A stretch of DNA of 64,000 bases from Parazoarcus communis (GTDB lineage: Bacteria > Pseudomonadota > Gammaproteobacteria > Burkholderiales > Rhodocyclaceae). Under the pieces are notes generated by a model that made no database searches, was not told where the DNA came from, and worked only from the letters and a program-made list of their open reading frames with translations. Below are positions 11,421 through 21,207 of this stretch, in pieces (the stretch's first letter is position 1; every line of letters starts with the position of its first letter). The stretch spans positions 4,278,001 through 4,342,000 of the forward strand of contig NZ_CP022188.1 in NCBI RefSeq assembly GCF_003111665.1, in the 5' to 3' direction. The translations under genes and the position numbers were made by a program.

Positions 11421-12875
11421 GTGCTGTGGCTGGCCCTGATCCTTCCCGAATTGCCCCTGCAGGTCCACGTTCGCGGCCTGGCAGCCTCCGGCCTGCTCGC
11501 CATTACCGAGAACAGGCCTAGCGCTCAGGTCATCGCCGCCACGCCTGACGCCCGCGCACAGGGCATACAGCCCGGCCAGGGCGTCGCCAGCGCGCTCGCG
11601 ATGCTGCCGACGCTGCGCCTGATGCCACGCACTCCTGAACGTGAAGCGGCCCTGCTGAAGGAGCTGGCGGCCTGGTCGGGTGCGTTTGCCTCCCGCGTCT
11701 GCCTCGACCCACCCGACTGCATCCTGCTGGAGGTCGCCTCCAGCCTGCGCCTGTTCGGCGGACTCGACGCCCTCGAAGCCGCCTTGCTAGACGGACTGCA
11801 GCAGCAGGGACTCGATGCCTGCAGCGCGAGCGCACCCACACCGCTGGCAGCACGCTGGTTCGCGCGCCATGCACAACACGATCCGCAGTCCGTCGTCACA
11901 CCGGCACCGGACTGGCACGCCCGCCTCGATGCCTTGCCGCTGGAACTGCTTGCCGACGACGGCGCGATCAGCACGAGCAGCTTCGATCTGCTCCATGGCC
12001 TCGGCCTGCGTACCCTGGGTGAAGTCCGTGCGCTTCCCGCAGCAGGCCTCGCCCGTCGTCAGGCGCAGGCGGTCAGCGAAACCCTTGCCCGCGCCTACGG
12101 CGAATGCCACGACCTGCGCCCAGCGTTCATCCCGCCCGAGCGCTACACGGCCCAGCTCAGCCTGCCCGCAGCAACCGTCAATACCGAGCCCCTGATGTTC
12201 GCCGCCCGGCGCCTGTTTGCCGGCCTGGCGAGCTGGCTCGCCGCACGACACACCGGCATCGACCACTGCCGCCTGAGCCTGCAGCACGAACGCGGCGAGG
12301 ACACCGTGCTCGACATCCTCACCGGCATGCCGAGTCGCGACGAAGCCAGGCTCAACCTGCTCGCGCGCGAACGGCTGGCGGTACTCGAACTGCCATCGGC
12401 GGTGGAAGGCATGACGCTGAGCACCGACGCACCACGTGCGCTGGCCGCCCGCTCGGACGACCTCTTCGGCGACCCTGCGACCGAACGTGAAAACGCCTTG
12501 CTGCTGCTGGACCGCCTGCGGGCACGGCTGGGAGAAGACTGTGTGAGGCAGCTGAGCATCGTTCCGGACCGCCGCCCCGAGTGCGCGTGGCGCAGCACCG
12601 CATTGGGCACGATCTCACCCCGCCCGGCTCGGAATGCAGACACGCCTGCCGGCGCCACCCGGCCGCTCTGGTTGCTGACCAGGCCGCGCCGGATCGATGC
12701 ACCGCGCAAGCTTCACCTGCTGCGAGGGCCGGAGCGCATCGAACAGGGGTGGTGGGACGGGCATGACATCCGTCGCGATTACTACCTCGCGCAAACGGCC
12801 GACGAAGGCTTGTGGTGGGTGTTCCGCGAACTGGACCCGCCACACGACTGGTACCTGCAGGGCTACTTCGGCTGA
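11421..12875 (+). CDS. imuB: ImuB, Y-family polymerase-like mutasome hub
   Basis: A 484-residue Y-family DNA polymerase homologue starting at GTG (MLWLALILPELPL). In the family ImuB is catalytically dead and bridges the beta clamp, ImuA and DnaE2. Consistent with that, the first active-site strand reads LALILPELPL where a polymerase would have DxDxFFA, and the second motif reads LLEVASSLRLFGG rather than SLDE. A helix-hairpin-helix-like region (FDLLHGLGLRTLGEVRALP) follows, and the C-terminus DWYLQGYFG is typical of ImuB. The dnaE2 gene that often follows is not here; the next gene is convergent. Confidence 0.9.
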   Translation: MLWLALILPELPLQVHVRGLAASGLLAITENRPSAQVIAATPDARAQGIQPGQGVASALAMLPTLRLMPRTPEREAALLKELAAWSGAFASRVCLDPPDCILLEVASSLRLFGGLDALEAALLDGLQQQGLDACSASAPTPLAARWFARHAQHDPQSVVTPAPDWHARLDALPLELLADDGAISTSSFDLLHGLGLRTLGEVRALPAAGLARRQAQAVSETLARAYGECHDLRPAFIPPERYTAQLSLPAATVNTEPLMFAARRLFAGLASWLAARHTGIDHCRLSLQHERGEDTVLDILTGMPSRDEARLNLLARERLAVLELPSAVEGMTLSTDAPRALAARSDDLFGDPATERENALLLLDRLRARLGEDCVRQLSIVPDRRPECAWRSTALGTISPRPARNADTPAGATRPLWLLTRPRRIDAPRKLHLLRGPERIEQGWWDGHDIRRDYYLAQTADEGLWWVFRELDPPHDWYLQGYFG

Positions 12876-12903
12876 GCCGCAACGCCCTGCAAGCCCTCAT
12901 GCA

Positions 12904-13197
12904 TCAGGAGGCAGGCGGGAACAGTCCGTTCATGAAACCTGCCAGCGCCACATCCTTTGCCGTAAGTCCGCCTGCGTCATGCGTGCTGAGCACGACATGC
13001 ACACGGTTATAGACATTGGACCACTCCGGATGGTGATCCAGCTTTTCGGCCTGCAACGCCGCCCGGCTCATGAAACCGAAAGCCGCATTGAAATCCGCAA
13101 ACCTGAATTCGCGCTCGATCGCATCCCGCCCATCCACCATCTTCCAGCCGGGCAAACCGGCCAGAGCGGCGGTTCGTTCCGCATCGCTGAGTTTCAT
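12904..13197 (-). CDS. phhB: Pterin-4-alpha-carbinolamine dehydratase
   Basis: A 97-residue enzyme that dehydrates 4a-hydroxytetrahydrobiopterin-type carbinolamines, recycling the pterin cofactor of aromatic amino-acid hydroxylases. The active-site segment [16 protein letters not shown] keeps the adjacent catalytic histidines (His61-His62) and the family pattern [E]xxxHHPxWxNxYxxV; TKDVALA follows. The open frame extends upstream, but GGAGGGCAGG immediately before this ATG and the standard family length fix the start. It lies 14 bp after the DUF748 gene and is probably co-transcribed. No aromatic amino-acid hydroxylase gene is in view. Confidence 0.92.
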   Translation of the reverse strand: MKLSDAERTAALAGLPGWKMVDGRDAIEREFRFADFNAAFGFMSRAALQAEKLDHHPEWSNVYNRVHVVLSTHDAGGLTAKDVALAGFMNGLFPPAS

Positions 13198-13211
13198 CCT
13201 GCCCTCCCGCT

Positions 13212-16200
13212 TCAACGCAAGGAAAACACCACCAGTCTGCCGCCAGCCTCGGCCTTTGCCGCAGTGGGCTTGACCATGAAAACGCGCTCGGGCGGCACCT
13301 TGCCCGTCGTCACCAGCCACTCGCGCACATTCTGCGCACGCTGCTGCGCAAGCAACCTGAGATCTTCGTCGCCCACCGTCATCGTCGGCAGCAGCAGTGC
13401 CTCCATCTCGGCAACCGGCAGACTCTTGGCGACACCGAGGAAGTTGCGCGGCTTCTCGATCTCGGTGTCGTCATAGACCTCTTCGAGCAAGGCGGCGTAC
13501 TCGTCCTCAGCAATCTCGATATTCTGCAGCGAAGGCGCAGACTGTCCGCTCTTGACCATCGCCTTGAGCTTGACCGCACGCACCTGATCAAGCAGCTTTG
13601 CGCGACGAATGCCCTCGGGGTCGCTCGCAGGATCGGCAAAACCGGTGATGTCGAGCCGCAAGCCGGCCCGATCGACCAGCACCTTGGCGAGCGTCGCCAG
13701 CTTTTTCTGCTGCGCCTCACCCGGACGTGACACGCCGGAGTCGAACTCGACCTGGGACAGCTCCTCGCCCCCTCCAAGCACGGACCCGAGCAGCGCGAAG
13801 GGCGAGGTGATCGCCTTGCCCACCAGATTGAAGAGCGCCTTCACCACCAGTCCGAACACGCTGAACTCGGGATCGTCCATGGTGCCGCTCACCGGCAGAT
13901 CAAGATTGATCTGACCACGACTGTCCTTGAGCAGCGACACCGCCAGCTGCACCGGCAGGTTGACCGCATCCGGACTGTCGACCGCCTCGCCGAAGGTGAG
14001 CTGGTCGAGGAAGATCTGGTTTCCCGCCGTGAGCTTGCGCTCCTCGATCTTGTACGTGAGTTCTGCCGACAACTTGCCGCGCTGGATGCCGTAGCCGACA
14101 TACTTGCCCGAGTAGCTCGACAAACCGGTCAGCTCGAAATCCTTCACCGAGGCACCGATGTTCAGGTACTGATCCTGGCGAAAGGGGTTGAACTCGCCGT
14201 TGATCGATACCGGCGCCGAATTGTCGACCCTGCCGTCCAGCGTCAGCTTGGCAATCGTGGTCGGGTCCGAAGACAGTCCGGACAACTCACCCGCCATCCC
14301 GGTCAGGTTGGCGTCGTAGTTGGGGCGCACGAAACGGTCGCTGAAGGCGATGTTGCCACCCTTGACCCGGATCCGGCCGATCTTGATCGGCGGCATGTCG
14401 GCCTGCGCCTTGCCGTCGGCAAGTGCCGCTTCGGCTTTCTGCCGCTCCGCCTCGGCCTCCTCGGTTCCGGCCTGAATCTCGCGCAGGTTGAGCTTGCCCT
14501 GGTCGCTCAGGATCAGGCGGGTATAGAAGTCGTTGAGCGCGATGTCGCGCACCTCGAGCGCAAACGGCGCCAGACGCATGTCGATGTCGTTCAGGCTCAG
14601 GCTGCCCCAGCGCACGAAATCGGTCGCATTCAGGCGATCGATCGAGGAAAAGTTGGCGACTCCGACATCGCCAGTCAGCCGCCCCTTGATGCCGTCACGC
14701 GCTGACTCCAGTGCAAGCTTCGCCTTCGCGTACAGACTGCCGCGCGAGATGGCGATCTTGGTTTCTTCCAGCACATAGGGCTGCAGGGGCAGCAGATCGA
14801 CGTTGTCGAGGTCAAGTGCCATCGACGTCTTCAGCGGATCGAGTACCGCCGTCCCCGACACACCCAGCTTGCCGCGCTTGTTGATCCGGCTCTTCAGGTC
14901 GAGCTTGAGTTCCGCCCCCTTGTCAGTGGAAAAATTTTCCACCTTGAGCGCGATGCCCTCGGCCTCCAGCACCACCGGCTTGCCCGCACTGCGGTCATCG
15001 ACCCGCAGCGATGCGTCCTCGAGCGCGAGCTTCCTGACCGTCACCGACCATGGCGCCTCACCCTTGGCTGCAGGTTTCGCCGGCGCTGCCTCGCCTGCCA
15101 GCGCCATCAGGTCGAAGTCGCCATTGCGCTGACGAACGGTCGACACTGCCGCACCCTTCACCGCGAGCTCGCCCACGACGACCTTGCGCTCGGCCACGAG
15201 CACCTGGGCATTGCTCACGTTCAGTTGCGGCAGCTTCAGCGCCGCCCCCTTGTCGCCCTTCAGTCCGAGCACGAAATCCTTCAGGCTCAGGGTCTCTGCA
15301 TTGACTTCGATCTGTGGCTCACCGCCCTTGAGGGCAAGTTTGTAACGTATCGAACCATCGAGACGACCGCCGCGGATTTCGCCGCCGGGCATTGCCGCGG
15401 CCAGATAGGGACCATAACGGGCAGGCTGCAGCTGCTCAACGATCAGGTTGCCATCCAGCTCGAAAGGCTCGAGCCGCAGGCTGTCCTGGTGGCTGAGCTT
15501 CTCGCCGGCGTCACTGACATAGTCGAGGCGGATCTCCGCCGGCATGTCTCCGATGGTCGACAGGTCACGCAGGTCGAGGTTGATTGCCTCGATCCGGGTG
15601 CGGAAGGGGCCCGGTACGCTGCGATCCTCGAAGCGCACCACGCCATCACGAATTCGCGCCGACGCCAGCAAGAAATCCAGCTTCGATGGCGCAGCGGGCT
15701 TGACCCCATCCTGCGTCGCCGCAGGCTTTTCAACAGCGGCCTCCGTGGCCTTCTTTGCCCCGTTCGCGGCTGTTTTTGCGGACGCCTTGGCAGACTTTGG
15801 CTGTTCGCCAGGAGCAGACTTGGGCAGCAACTGCAGCAAGTTGATGCCGCCGTCGGCGAGGCGCACGAGATTGAGCTCAGGCTGCATCAGGCGCAATTTG
15901 CTGAACTGGAAGCGGTTCACCAGAGGCTGTACGTCAGCCAGTTCGATACCGAACTCGGCCACGGTCAGCACCGGCGCACCCGCCTTGTCCTGAACTTCCA
16001 GCTTGTCGATCTGCACCTGTCCGCTGACCGCCACCACCGGTGACGCATCCACCGGCTGACGGAAGCTCAGCTGCATGTCGGCACCGAGCACACCCGAAGG
16101 CAGCTTGAAAGCCGGATCGAACGGCAGGTAAGGCATCCACTCGGGCAGCTGAAAGTCCTTCAGCGAGAAGTCGACGACGGTCTCGCGTTCATCACTGAAG

Positions 16201-16856
16201 GGCTTGGTGCGCCCACTGATGCCCAGCGGCTTGCCGTTGAGGCTGGCCGACAGCGACGGCTCGACGAACACATCGACCTTGACCGGCAGATTGGACACGA
16301 AGGGAATGCCGATATTGATGTCCGACAGTTCGTGCTGCAGACCTTCGACCTGGTCATCTACCGAGATGCGCCCGCTGGTGAGCTGAATATTGCCCACCGA
16401 GAAGCGCGACTCGCCCTCGCTCTCGGGCTGTTCGCCGAGGCGCTCGACGACATCCGACCAGTTGTGTCTGCCCGCGGGCAGGCGCACCAGCGCAAGCTGC
16501 AAGCCGTCGACCGAGAGCTCATGCAGCACCGGACCGCCGCGGATGATGGATTCGAGCTCGAGATTGAGATTGAGACGTTCGAAGGACAAGTCGGGCTTCT
16601 GCCCGTCTGCGGCCATGATCTTTGCCCCGCGAACTTCCGCTGCGAGGGTAAAGGGGTTGAACAGCACACCGTCGATCGAAACCTCACGCCCCAGTGTTTC
16701 ACCCAGGATCTTGGTTGCATAGTGCCGCGCCACTGGCGGCACCACGCCAAACCCGATCACGGCCACGGCCAGCAAGACACCCACCCCCCATTTCGCCGGG
16801 CGGATGAACCGCTGCAGACGGGGTTGTTGCGTCGGGCCGGGGGTTGAATCAGACAT
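13212..16856 (-). CDS. AsmA-like DUF748 envelope protein
   Basis: A 1214-residue protein. One N-terminal membrane helix (about residues 24-43) anchors a long periplasmic domain opening with the DUF748 signature [21 protein letters not shown]. It is rich in short beta repeats such as LNLELESI and LRLDDRS-type strands, with an Ala/Lys-rich low-complexity stretch around residue 350. Proteins of the AsmA/DUF748 class form long beta-grooves proposed to carry phospholipid between inner and outer membranes. The C-terminal 200 residues (from about 1010) carry an OmpA-like pattern: [16 protein letters not shown] and [19 protein letters not shown] resemble a peptidoglycan-binding OmpA domain. The substrate is not deducible. 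Confidence 0.8.
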   Translation of the reverse strand: MSDSTPGPTQQPRLQRFIRPAKWGVGVLLAVAVIGFGVVPPVARHYATKILGETLGREVSIDGVLFNPFTLAAEVRGAKIMAADGQKPDLSFERLNLNLELESIIRGGPVLHELSVDGLQLALVRLPAGRHNWSDVVERLGEQPESEGESRFSVGNIQLTSGRISVDDQVEGLQHELSDINIGIPFVSNLPVKVDVFVEPSLSASLNGKPLGISGRTKPFSDERETVVDFSLKDFQLPEWMPYLPFDPAFKLPSGVLGADMQLSFRQPVDASPVVAVSGQVQIDKLEVQDKAGAPVLTVAEFGIELADVQPLVNRFQFSKLRLMQPELNLVRLADGGINLLQLLPKSAPGEQPKSAKASAKTAANGAKKATEAAVEKPAATQDGVKPAAPSKLDFLLASARIRDGVVRFEDRSVPGPFRTRIEAINLDLRDLSTIGDMPAEIRLDYVSDAGEKLSHQDSLRLEPFELDGNLIVEQLQPARYGPYLAAAMPGGEIRGGRLDGSIRYKLALKGGEPQIEVNAETLSLKDFVLGLKGDKGAALKLPQLNVSNAQVLVAERKVVVGELAVKGAAVSTVRQRNGDFDLMALAGEAAPAKPAAKGEAPWSVTVRKLALEDASLRVDDRSAGKPVVLEAEGIALKVENFSTDKGAELKLDLKSRINKRGKLGVSGTAVLDPLKTSMALDLDNVDLLPLQPYVLEETKIAISRGSLYAKAKLALESARDGIKGRLTGDVGVANFSSIDRLNATDFVRWGSLSLNDIDMRLAPFALEVRDIALNDFYTRLILSDQGKLNLREIQAGTEEAEAERQKAEAALADGKAQADMPPIKIGRIRVKGGNIAFSDRFVRPNYDANLTGMAGELSGLSSDPTTIAKLTLDGRVDNSAPVSINGEFNPFRQDQYLNIGASVKDFELTGLSSYSGKYVGYGIQRGKLSAELTYKIEERKLTAGNQIFLDQLTFGEAVDSPDAVNLPVQLAVSLLKDSRGQINLDLPVSGTMDDPEFSVFGLVVKALFNLVGKAITSPFALLGSVLGGGEELSQVEFDSGVSRPGEAQQKKLATLAKVLVDRAGLRLDITGFADPASDPEGIRRAKLLDQVRAVKLKAMVKSGQSAPSLQNIEIAEDEYAALLEEVYDDTEIEKPRNFLGVAKSLPVAEMEALLLPTMTVGDEDLRLLAQQRAQNVREWLVTTGKVPPERVFMVKPTAAKAEAGGRLVVFSLR

Positions 16857-16994
16857 TCACATGCTCCATGTGCTCGAAAACCGTTATGAATCGACCTGTG
16901 AAACTCTGGGGCGAACCCCGAAAAACGTCAGCACGTTTGCCGCCGGTCGTCACCGGGCGTATTCTGCGCCGCTTTCCACGCACCGGGCGCGATT

Positions 16995-18203
16995 GTGGCT
17001 GACCAGCGTTTCGACCTTGTTGTAATCGGTGCCGGCGCCGCCGGCATGATGTGTGCGGCGACCGCAGGCCAGCGCGGCCGGCGCGTACTGCTGCTCGATC
17101 ATGCCCCCAAACTTGCCGAGAAAATCCGCATCTCGGGCGGCGGGCGATGCAACTTCACCAACCGTCGCGTCACCGCAGAACACTTCCTGTGCCGCAATCC
17201 GCACTTCGTCCGCTCGGCGCTCTCGCGTTACACGGCGCGCGATTTTATCGACCTTGTGGAACGTCATGGGGTTTCTTATCACGAACGCGACTGGGGACAG
17301 CTGTTTTGTGATGATTCCGCGCAACAGATCATCGATCTGCTGCGCGCCGAATGCGAAGACGGTGCAGTCCAGTGGGCCATGCCGGCCAGCGTTCAGGCAG
17401 TGGACCGCACATCGGACGAGCATGATCGATTCGTCATCGACACGACCATGGGTCGATTCTACGCCCACAGCCTGGTGATCGCGACCGGCGGGCTTTCCAT
17501 CCCCAAGATCGGCGCCAGCCCTTTCGGCTACCGTATCGCCGAGCAATTCGGCATCCCGGTCATCGCGCCCCGCCCCGCGCTGGTGCCGCTCACGTTACCC
17601 CCGGAAACACTTTCGCTGCTGGCACCGCTGGCCGGCGCCTCCTTCGAGGTCGAAGCCTCCTGTCGCGGCCCCGCCTTTCGCGAGGCCGCCCTGATCACGC
17701 ATCGCGGCCTGTCCGGCCCGTCCATCCTGCAGGCGTCGAGCTACTGGCAGGCGCAGGCCTATGAGAAGGATGACTGGGCACCGGTCAGCCTCAACCTGCT
17801 GCCCGGAATCGATGCCGAGGAATGGCTGATGGCGCATGCCAGCGAGCGCGGCCTGCTTGCCAACCTGCTGTCCGAGCGCCTGCCCCGGCGCTTCGCCCAC
17901 GCACTGTGCGCGCTGCAAGGCTGGGAGAAACCGGTCAACGCGTTCCGCCATGCGGATCTGCGCCAGATTGCTGCCACCCTTGCCGACTGGCAGCTGGTGC
18001 CATCCGGCACCCAGGGTTATGCCAAGGCGGAGGTCACGCTCGGCGGGGTCGACACCAACGCCCTGTCGTCAAAGACGATGGAAGCGCGCAAGCAACCCGG
18101 CCTGTTCTTTGCGGGCGAAGTCATGGACGTGACCGGCCACCTGGGCGGGTACAACTTCCAGTGGGCATGGTCATCCGGTTACGCAGCAGGCCAGCACGCC
18201 TGA
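16995..18203 (+). CDS. YhiN/HI0933-family FAD-dependent oxidoreductase
   Basis: A 402-residue flavoprotein of the HI0933 (BaiN/YhiN) family. The Rossmann dinucleotide motif VVIGAGAAGMMCA is at the N-terminus, followed by the family hallmark KIRISGGGRCNFTN. GLSIPKIGASPFGYRIAE and the C-terminal FAGEVMDVTGHLGGYNFQWAWSSG complete the FAD site. The start codon is GTG. The physiological substrate of the proteobacterial members is unknown; one relative acts on bile-acid intermediates. The gene precedes the LpxH-like phosphoesterase by 90 bp. Confidence 0.88.
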   Translation: MADQRFDLVVIGAGAAGMMCAATAGQRGRRVLLLDHAPKLAEKIRISGGGRCNFTNRRVTAEHFLCRNPHFVRSALSRYTARDFIDLVERHGVSYHERDWGQLFCDDSAQQIIDLLRAECEDGAVQWAMPASVQAVDRTSDEHDRFVIDTTMGRFYAHSLVIATGGLSIPKIGASPFGYRIAEQFGIPVIAPRPALVPLTLPPETLSLLAPLAGASFEVEASCRGPAFREAALITHRGLSGPSILQASSYWQAQAYEKDDWAPVSLNLLPGIDAEEWLMAHASERGLLANLLSERLPRRFAHALCALQGWEKPVNAFRHADLRQIAATLADWQLVPSGTQGYAKAEVTLGGVDTNALSSKTMEARKQPGLFFAGEVMDVTGHLGGYNFQWAWSSGYAAGQHA

Positions 18204-18293
18204 GCCCGGCACACCCGGCCCCGGCCAGACATTCATCACCCTGTCACACGCCTGCGCCACGCTTGGCGGCGACCCCATCGCCCCAGGCCGCAC

Positions 18294-19127
18294 ATGCAGG
18301 AAAAACAGGTTCGCTCGATCTTTCTGTCGGACATCCACCTCGGCACCCGCGGCTGCCAGGCAGAGCGTCTGCTCGATTTCCTGCGTTACCACGAATCCGA
18401 AAATCTCTTCCTGATTGGCGACATCGTGGACTTCTGGGCAATGAGCAGAAGCATCCACTGGACCAGTACTCAGAACACCGTCGTGCAAAAAGTGTTGCGG
18501 CGTGCGCGCAAAGGCACGCAGGTGATCTTCATCCCCGGCAACCATGACGAGGCCTTGCGCGAATACATCGGCACCACATTCGGCGACATCCGGCTCGAGT
18601 CCGACTGGATTCACGAGACGACCGACGGGCGGCGCTTCCTGTTGCTGCATGGCGACGAATACGATCAGGTCACCCGCCATTATCGCTGGGTCGCGGTACT
18701 CGGTGACGTCGCCTACAACGCGCTGGTCCGCATCAACGGCGGACTGTCACGCATCCGGCGCCGCCTGGGCATCTCCGGCTACTGGTCGCTCGCCGGCTAC
18801 GCCAAACGCAAGGTCAAGACGGCGGTCAGCTTCATCTTCGATTTCGAGGACTCAGTGATGCACGGCGCACGTGAGCGCGGCGTGGATGGCGTGATCTGCG
18901 GACACATCCACTGGGCGAGCATGCGTGAGGTCGATGGACTGACCTATGTGAATTGCGGCGACTGGGTCGATAGCTGCACGGCCATCGTCGAGCACCTCGA
19001 CGGCCGGCTTGAACTGATCCACTGGGGCGCCCTGCCCACACCGCAGAAAGCGCTGCCGGCGCCCCCCGCCACCGCGCAGAAACCGGAGCGGGCTCCGGAG
19101 CAAGAAGAAGCCGCAGTCAGCGCCTGA
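18294..19127 (+). CDS. UDP-2,3-diacylglucosamine diphosphatase-like metallophosphoesterase
   Basis: A 277-residue calcineurin-like phosphoesterase. The metal-ligand blocks are in order: SDIHLG, GDIVDFW, GNHDE, HGDEYD and CGHIHWA. The pattern and spacing fit the LpxH/LpxH2 family, which removes UMP from UDP-2,3-diacylglucosamine in lipid A synthesis. The C-terminus is a Pro/Ala/Glu-rich tail not needed for catalysis. Because classical LpxH is shorter (about 240 residues), this may be the LpxH2-like paralogue or an envelope phosphodiesterase of other specificity. Confidence 0.8.
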   Translation: MQEKQVRSIFLSDIHLGTRGCQAERLLDFLRYHESENLFLIGDIVDFWAMSRSIHWTSTQNTVVQKVLRRARKGTQVIFIPGNHDEALREYIGTTFGDIRLESDWIHETTDGRRFLLLHGDEYDQVTRHYRWVAVLGDVAYNALVRINGGLSRIRRRLGISGYWSLAGYAKRKVKTAVSFIFDFEDSVMHGARERGVDGVICGHIHWASMREVDGLTYVNCGDWVDSCTAIVEHLDGRLELIHWGALPTPQKALPAPPATAQKPERAPEQEEAAVSA

Positions 19128-19148
19128 CCGCGGCCGCACGCGGGGCGC

Positions 19149-20369
19149 TCAGCCCTGTTGCGTCCGACGCCACGGCAACAGCGGCAAATAGGCGAGCACC
19201 TGGACTGCGATCAGGCCGCCAAATGCGAGGCTCAGGGACGCGGACATCGTCTGCCCCCCACGCTGCAAGGCATCCAGCGCCAATCCCAGCCCCCACTGCA
19301 CGGCGAAGGCACCGGCAAACGCCATCAGGTTGATTGCCGTCGATACGCGCGCGAACACCTGGCGGGGAAAATTCGACGCCGTCGCGAGGTAAGTCTGTGA
19401 ATTGACCGAAGACAGCACGCCGAGCAGAAACCACAGCACCACCAGCGGTCCCAGATCGAACAGGATGCAGAGCTGCACGCTCAGCATGCCCGCATAGCCG
19501 AACTGGATCAAATTGAGCGGGCGCACGCCGCGCGTTGCAAGGCGCACACCGAGGAGGCCGATGGACAATTGCCCCACCAGCATGCCGACATTGAGCGCCA
19601 CCAGATAGCCCGCAGCCTGAGCCAGCGTCAGCCCGTTCACATTCATCAGCCAGGGCACGGCCCACAGGCTCTGCATGGCCATGAAGCCACCGGTGAAGAA
19701 CATCGACGACGCCGCGAACTTCAGGAAAGCAGGGGCCGGAAAAATCAGGGCCGCCGCCCGCAAGGCATCGAGCAGACGCTCGTTGCCCGCATGACTGGCC
19801 TCGTCGGGCAAGGACAGGAAGAGCCACAGTGAAATCATCAGCGCAAGGGCAGCAATGATCCAGAACACGCCGCGCCACCCCATGAATGGCAGCAGGGCCT
19901 CGACCGGCGCACTGGCAGTGAGCGCCCCGAGCGCGCCTGCGGCCATGATGAAGCCCGTCATCGAGCTCTGCCGCTCCGCCGGATACCACATCGCGAAGCC
20001 TTTCAGCGCCCCCATCAGACAGGCCGACACACCAACGCCAATCAGCGCACGCGCACCACCGAGGCCGGTGAGCGAATCGCCCATTGCAAAAGCGGCACTA
20101 CCGAGTGCAGTCAGCAGCATCAGACAGCCTTCGACCCGACGCGGGCCGAAACGGTCGAGCGCAATGCCAACGGGAATCTGTGCCAACCCGAAGGCCAGAA
20201 AATAGGTGCTGGTCAGCAGCCCCAGATCGGCGGCGGAAAGGCCGAGCTCGCCCGTCAGCGTGGGCGAAATCACCGCATTGACCGTGCGCAACAGATAGGA
20301 CAGGTAATAGCCCAGTGCGAAGGGCAGGAAAATCCGCCCCCAGGCGCCTGGTGCTTGAGCAGGGCTCAT
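19149..20369 (-). CDS. MFS transporter
   Basis: A 406-residue, about 12-helix major facilitator carrier. The A-motif region reads GIALDRFGPRRVEG between helices 2 and 3. Helix 1 holds FALGYYLSYLLRTVNAVISP, where the YLLRTVNAV pattern recalls nitrate/sugar-phosphate-type carriers. The substrate is unknown. The frame stays open far upstream, but that part overlaps the divergent hemerythrin promoter. The Met at 20369 is chosen although its ribosome-binding site is weak; a Met at 20399 is the alternative. It shares the upstream region, and the TTGAC-N4-GTCAA box, with the hemerythrin operon. Confidence 0.8.
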   Translation of the reverse strand: MSPAQAPGAWGRIFLPFALGYYLSYLLRTVNAVISPTLTGELGLSAADLGLLTSTYFLAFGLAQIPVGIALDRFGPRRVEGCLMLLTALGSAAFAMGDSLTGLGGARALIGVGVSACLMGALKGFAMWYPAERQSSMTGFIMAAGALGALTASAPVEALLPFMGWRGVFWIIAALALMISLWLFLSLPDEASHAGNERLLDALRAAALIFPAPAFLKFAASSMFFTGGFMAMQSLWAVPWLMNVNGLTLAQAAGYLVALNVGMLVGQLSIGLLGVRLATRGVRPLNLIQFGYAGMLSVQLCILFDLGPLVVLWFLLGVLSSVNSQTYLATASNFPRQVFARVSTAINLMAFAGAFAVQWGLGLALDALQRGGQTMSASLSLAFGGLIAVQVLAYLPLLPWRRTQQG

Positions 20370-20457
20370 TTCGGGGAATCCGTTCGACAAAGCCCGCATT
20401 CTGCCTGCTTTGCACCATTTCAGGGCCCTCGCAAAAACCATCGGCATGTTCGCGATA

Positions 20458-20471
20458 TTGACCCGCGTCAA
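20458..20471 (+). promoter_or_regulatory. FNR/DNR-type operator before the hemerythrin operon
   Basis: TTGACCCGCGTCAA is a perfect inverted repeat of the CRP/FNR-family form TTGAC-N4-GTCAA, as used by Dnr/Nnr/FNR regulators. A GAGAAT -10-like hexamer sits at 20493-20498, which would put the start near 20506 and the box at about -41.5, the class II activator position. The hemerythrin start is 54 bp downstream. The divergent MFS gene could also respond. Confidence 0.7.
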
Positions 20472-20524
20472 GGCTGCGACGGGATCGATGCGGAGAATCG
20501 AGTCATTCCCGAGGAGCTCCGCCA

Positions 20525-20989
20525 ATGTCACTCTCCAGCCTGATGACCGACGACCACCGCGCCTGCGACCATGTTTTCGCCCGTGTCGAAACCCTCGTCG
20601 CCAAGGGCGACTGGTCTGCCGCAGCAACAGCAATGTCGGCATTCGCCGCAGCCCTGAACGCACATTTCCTGGCAGAGGAAGAACACCTCTTTCCCGCATT
20701 CGAGGCCGCCACCGGCATGCGCGGCGGCCCCACCGCGGTGATGCGGGCCGAACATGCCGAGATGCGAACCTTTCTCGACAGCATGCAGGCCGCAATTGAC
20801 GCCCGCGACGGCGACGATTTTGCAGGCGAAGCCGAAACCCTGATGATCATGATCCAACAGCACAACATGAAGGAAGAAAACATGCTGTACCCGATGTGCG
20901 ATGCCCGCCTTGCCGACCGCAGCGCTGCACTGGCAGGCGTGCTCGACGCGGCCCTGCACGCTCACACCGCCCCAGGAGCCACTGCATGA
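20525..20989 (+). CDS. Hemerythrin-domain protein
   Basis: A 154-residue four-helix-bundle protein with the di-iron ligand pattern: DDHRACDHVF, HFLAEEEHLFP, RAEHAEM and QQHNMKEENMLYP. Such proteins bind O2 or NO at a non-haem di-iron site and occur near denitrification or Fe-S repair genes. GAGGAG is 8 nt upstream of the ATG. Its TGA overlaps the next start (ATGA), so it is translationally coupled to the DUF2249 gene. The DNR/FNR-type box upstream suggests induction at low oxygen or by NO. Confidence 0.88.
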   Translation: MSLSSLMTDDHRACDHVFARVETLVAKGDWSAAATAMSAFAAALNAHFLAEEEHLFPAFEAATGMRGGPTAVMRAEHAEMRTFLDSMQAAIDARDGDDFAGEAETLMIMIQQHNMKEENMLYPMCDARLADRSAALAGVLDAALHAHTAPGATA

Positions 20990-21207
20990 ACACACCGACG
21001 ATCGTCGACGCCCGCGGCATGGAACCACCCGTGCCCTTCGAGATGGCAATGGAGGCTGTGGCCGACCTCGCCCCCGGTCAGGCAGTCACGCTGCTGCTCG
21101 ACCGCATGCCCCATCCACTGTTCCGTATCCTCGATCGCGACGGCTACCGCTATACCCCGACGGTTCGTGACGACGCAGTGGTCGAGGTCCTGATCGAGCG
21201 TCCATGA
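20986..21207 (+). CDS. DUF2249-domain small protein
   Basis: A 73-residue TusA/SirA-like protein of the DUF2249 type (DARGMEPPVPFEMAMEAVADL). The family has the two-layer fold of sulfur-carrier proteins and is commonly found with hemerythrin and DUF542/RIC-like proteins in denitrifiers. The CPxP cysteine of true TusA is replaced (GMEPPVPF), so persulfide transfer is unlikely. Both ends overlap neighbours by ATGA, showing tight coupling in a three-gene operon. Confidence 0.82.
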   Translation: MNTPTIVDARGMEPPVPFEMAMEAVADLAPGQAVTLLLDRMPHPLFRILDRDGYRYTPTVRDDAVVEVLIERP

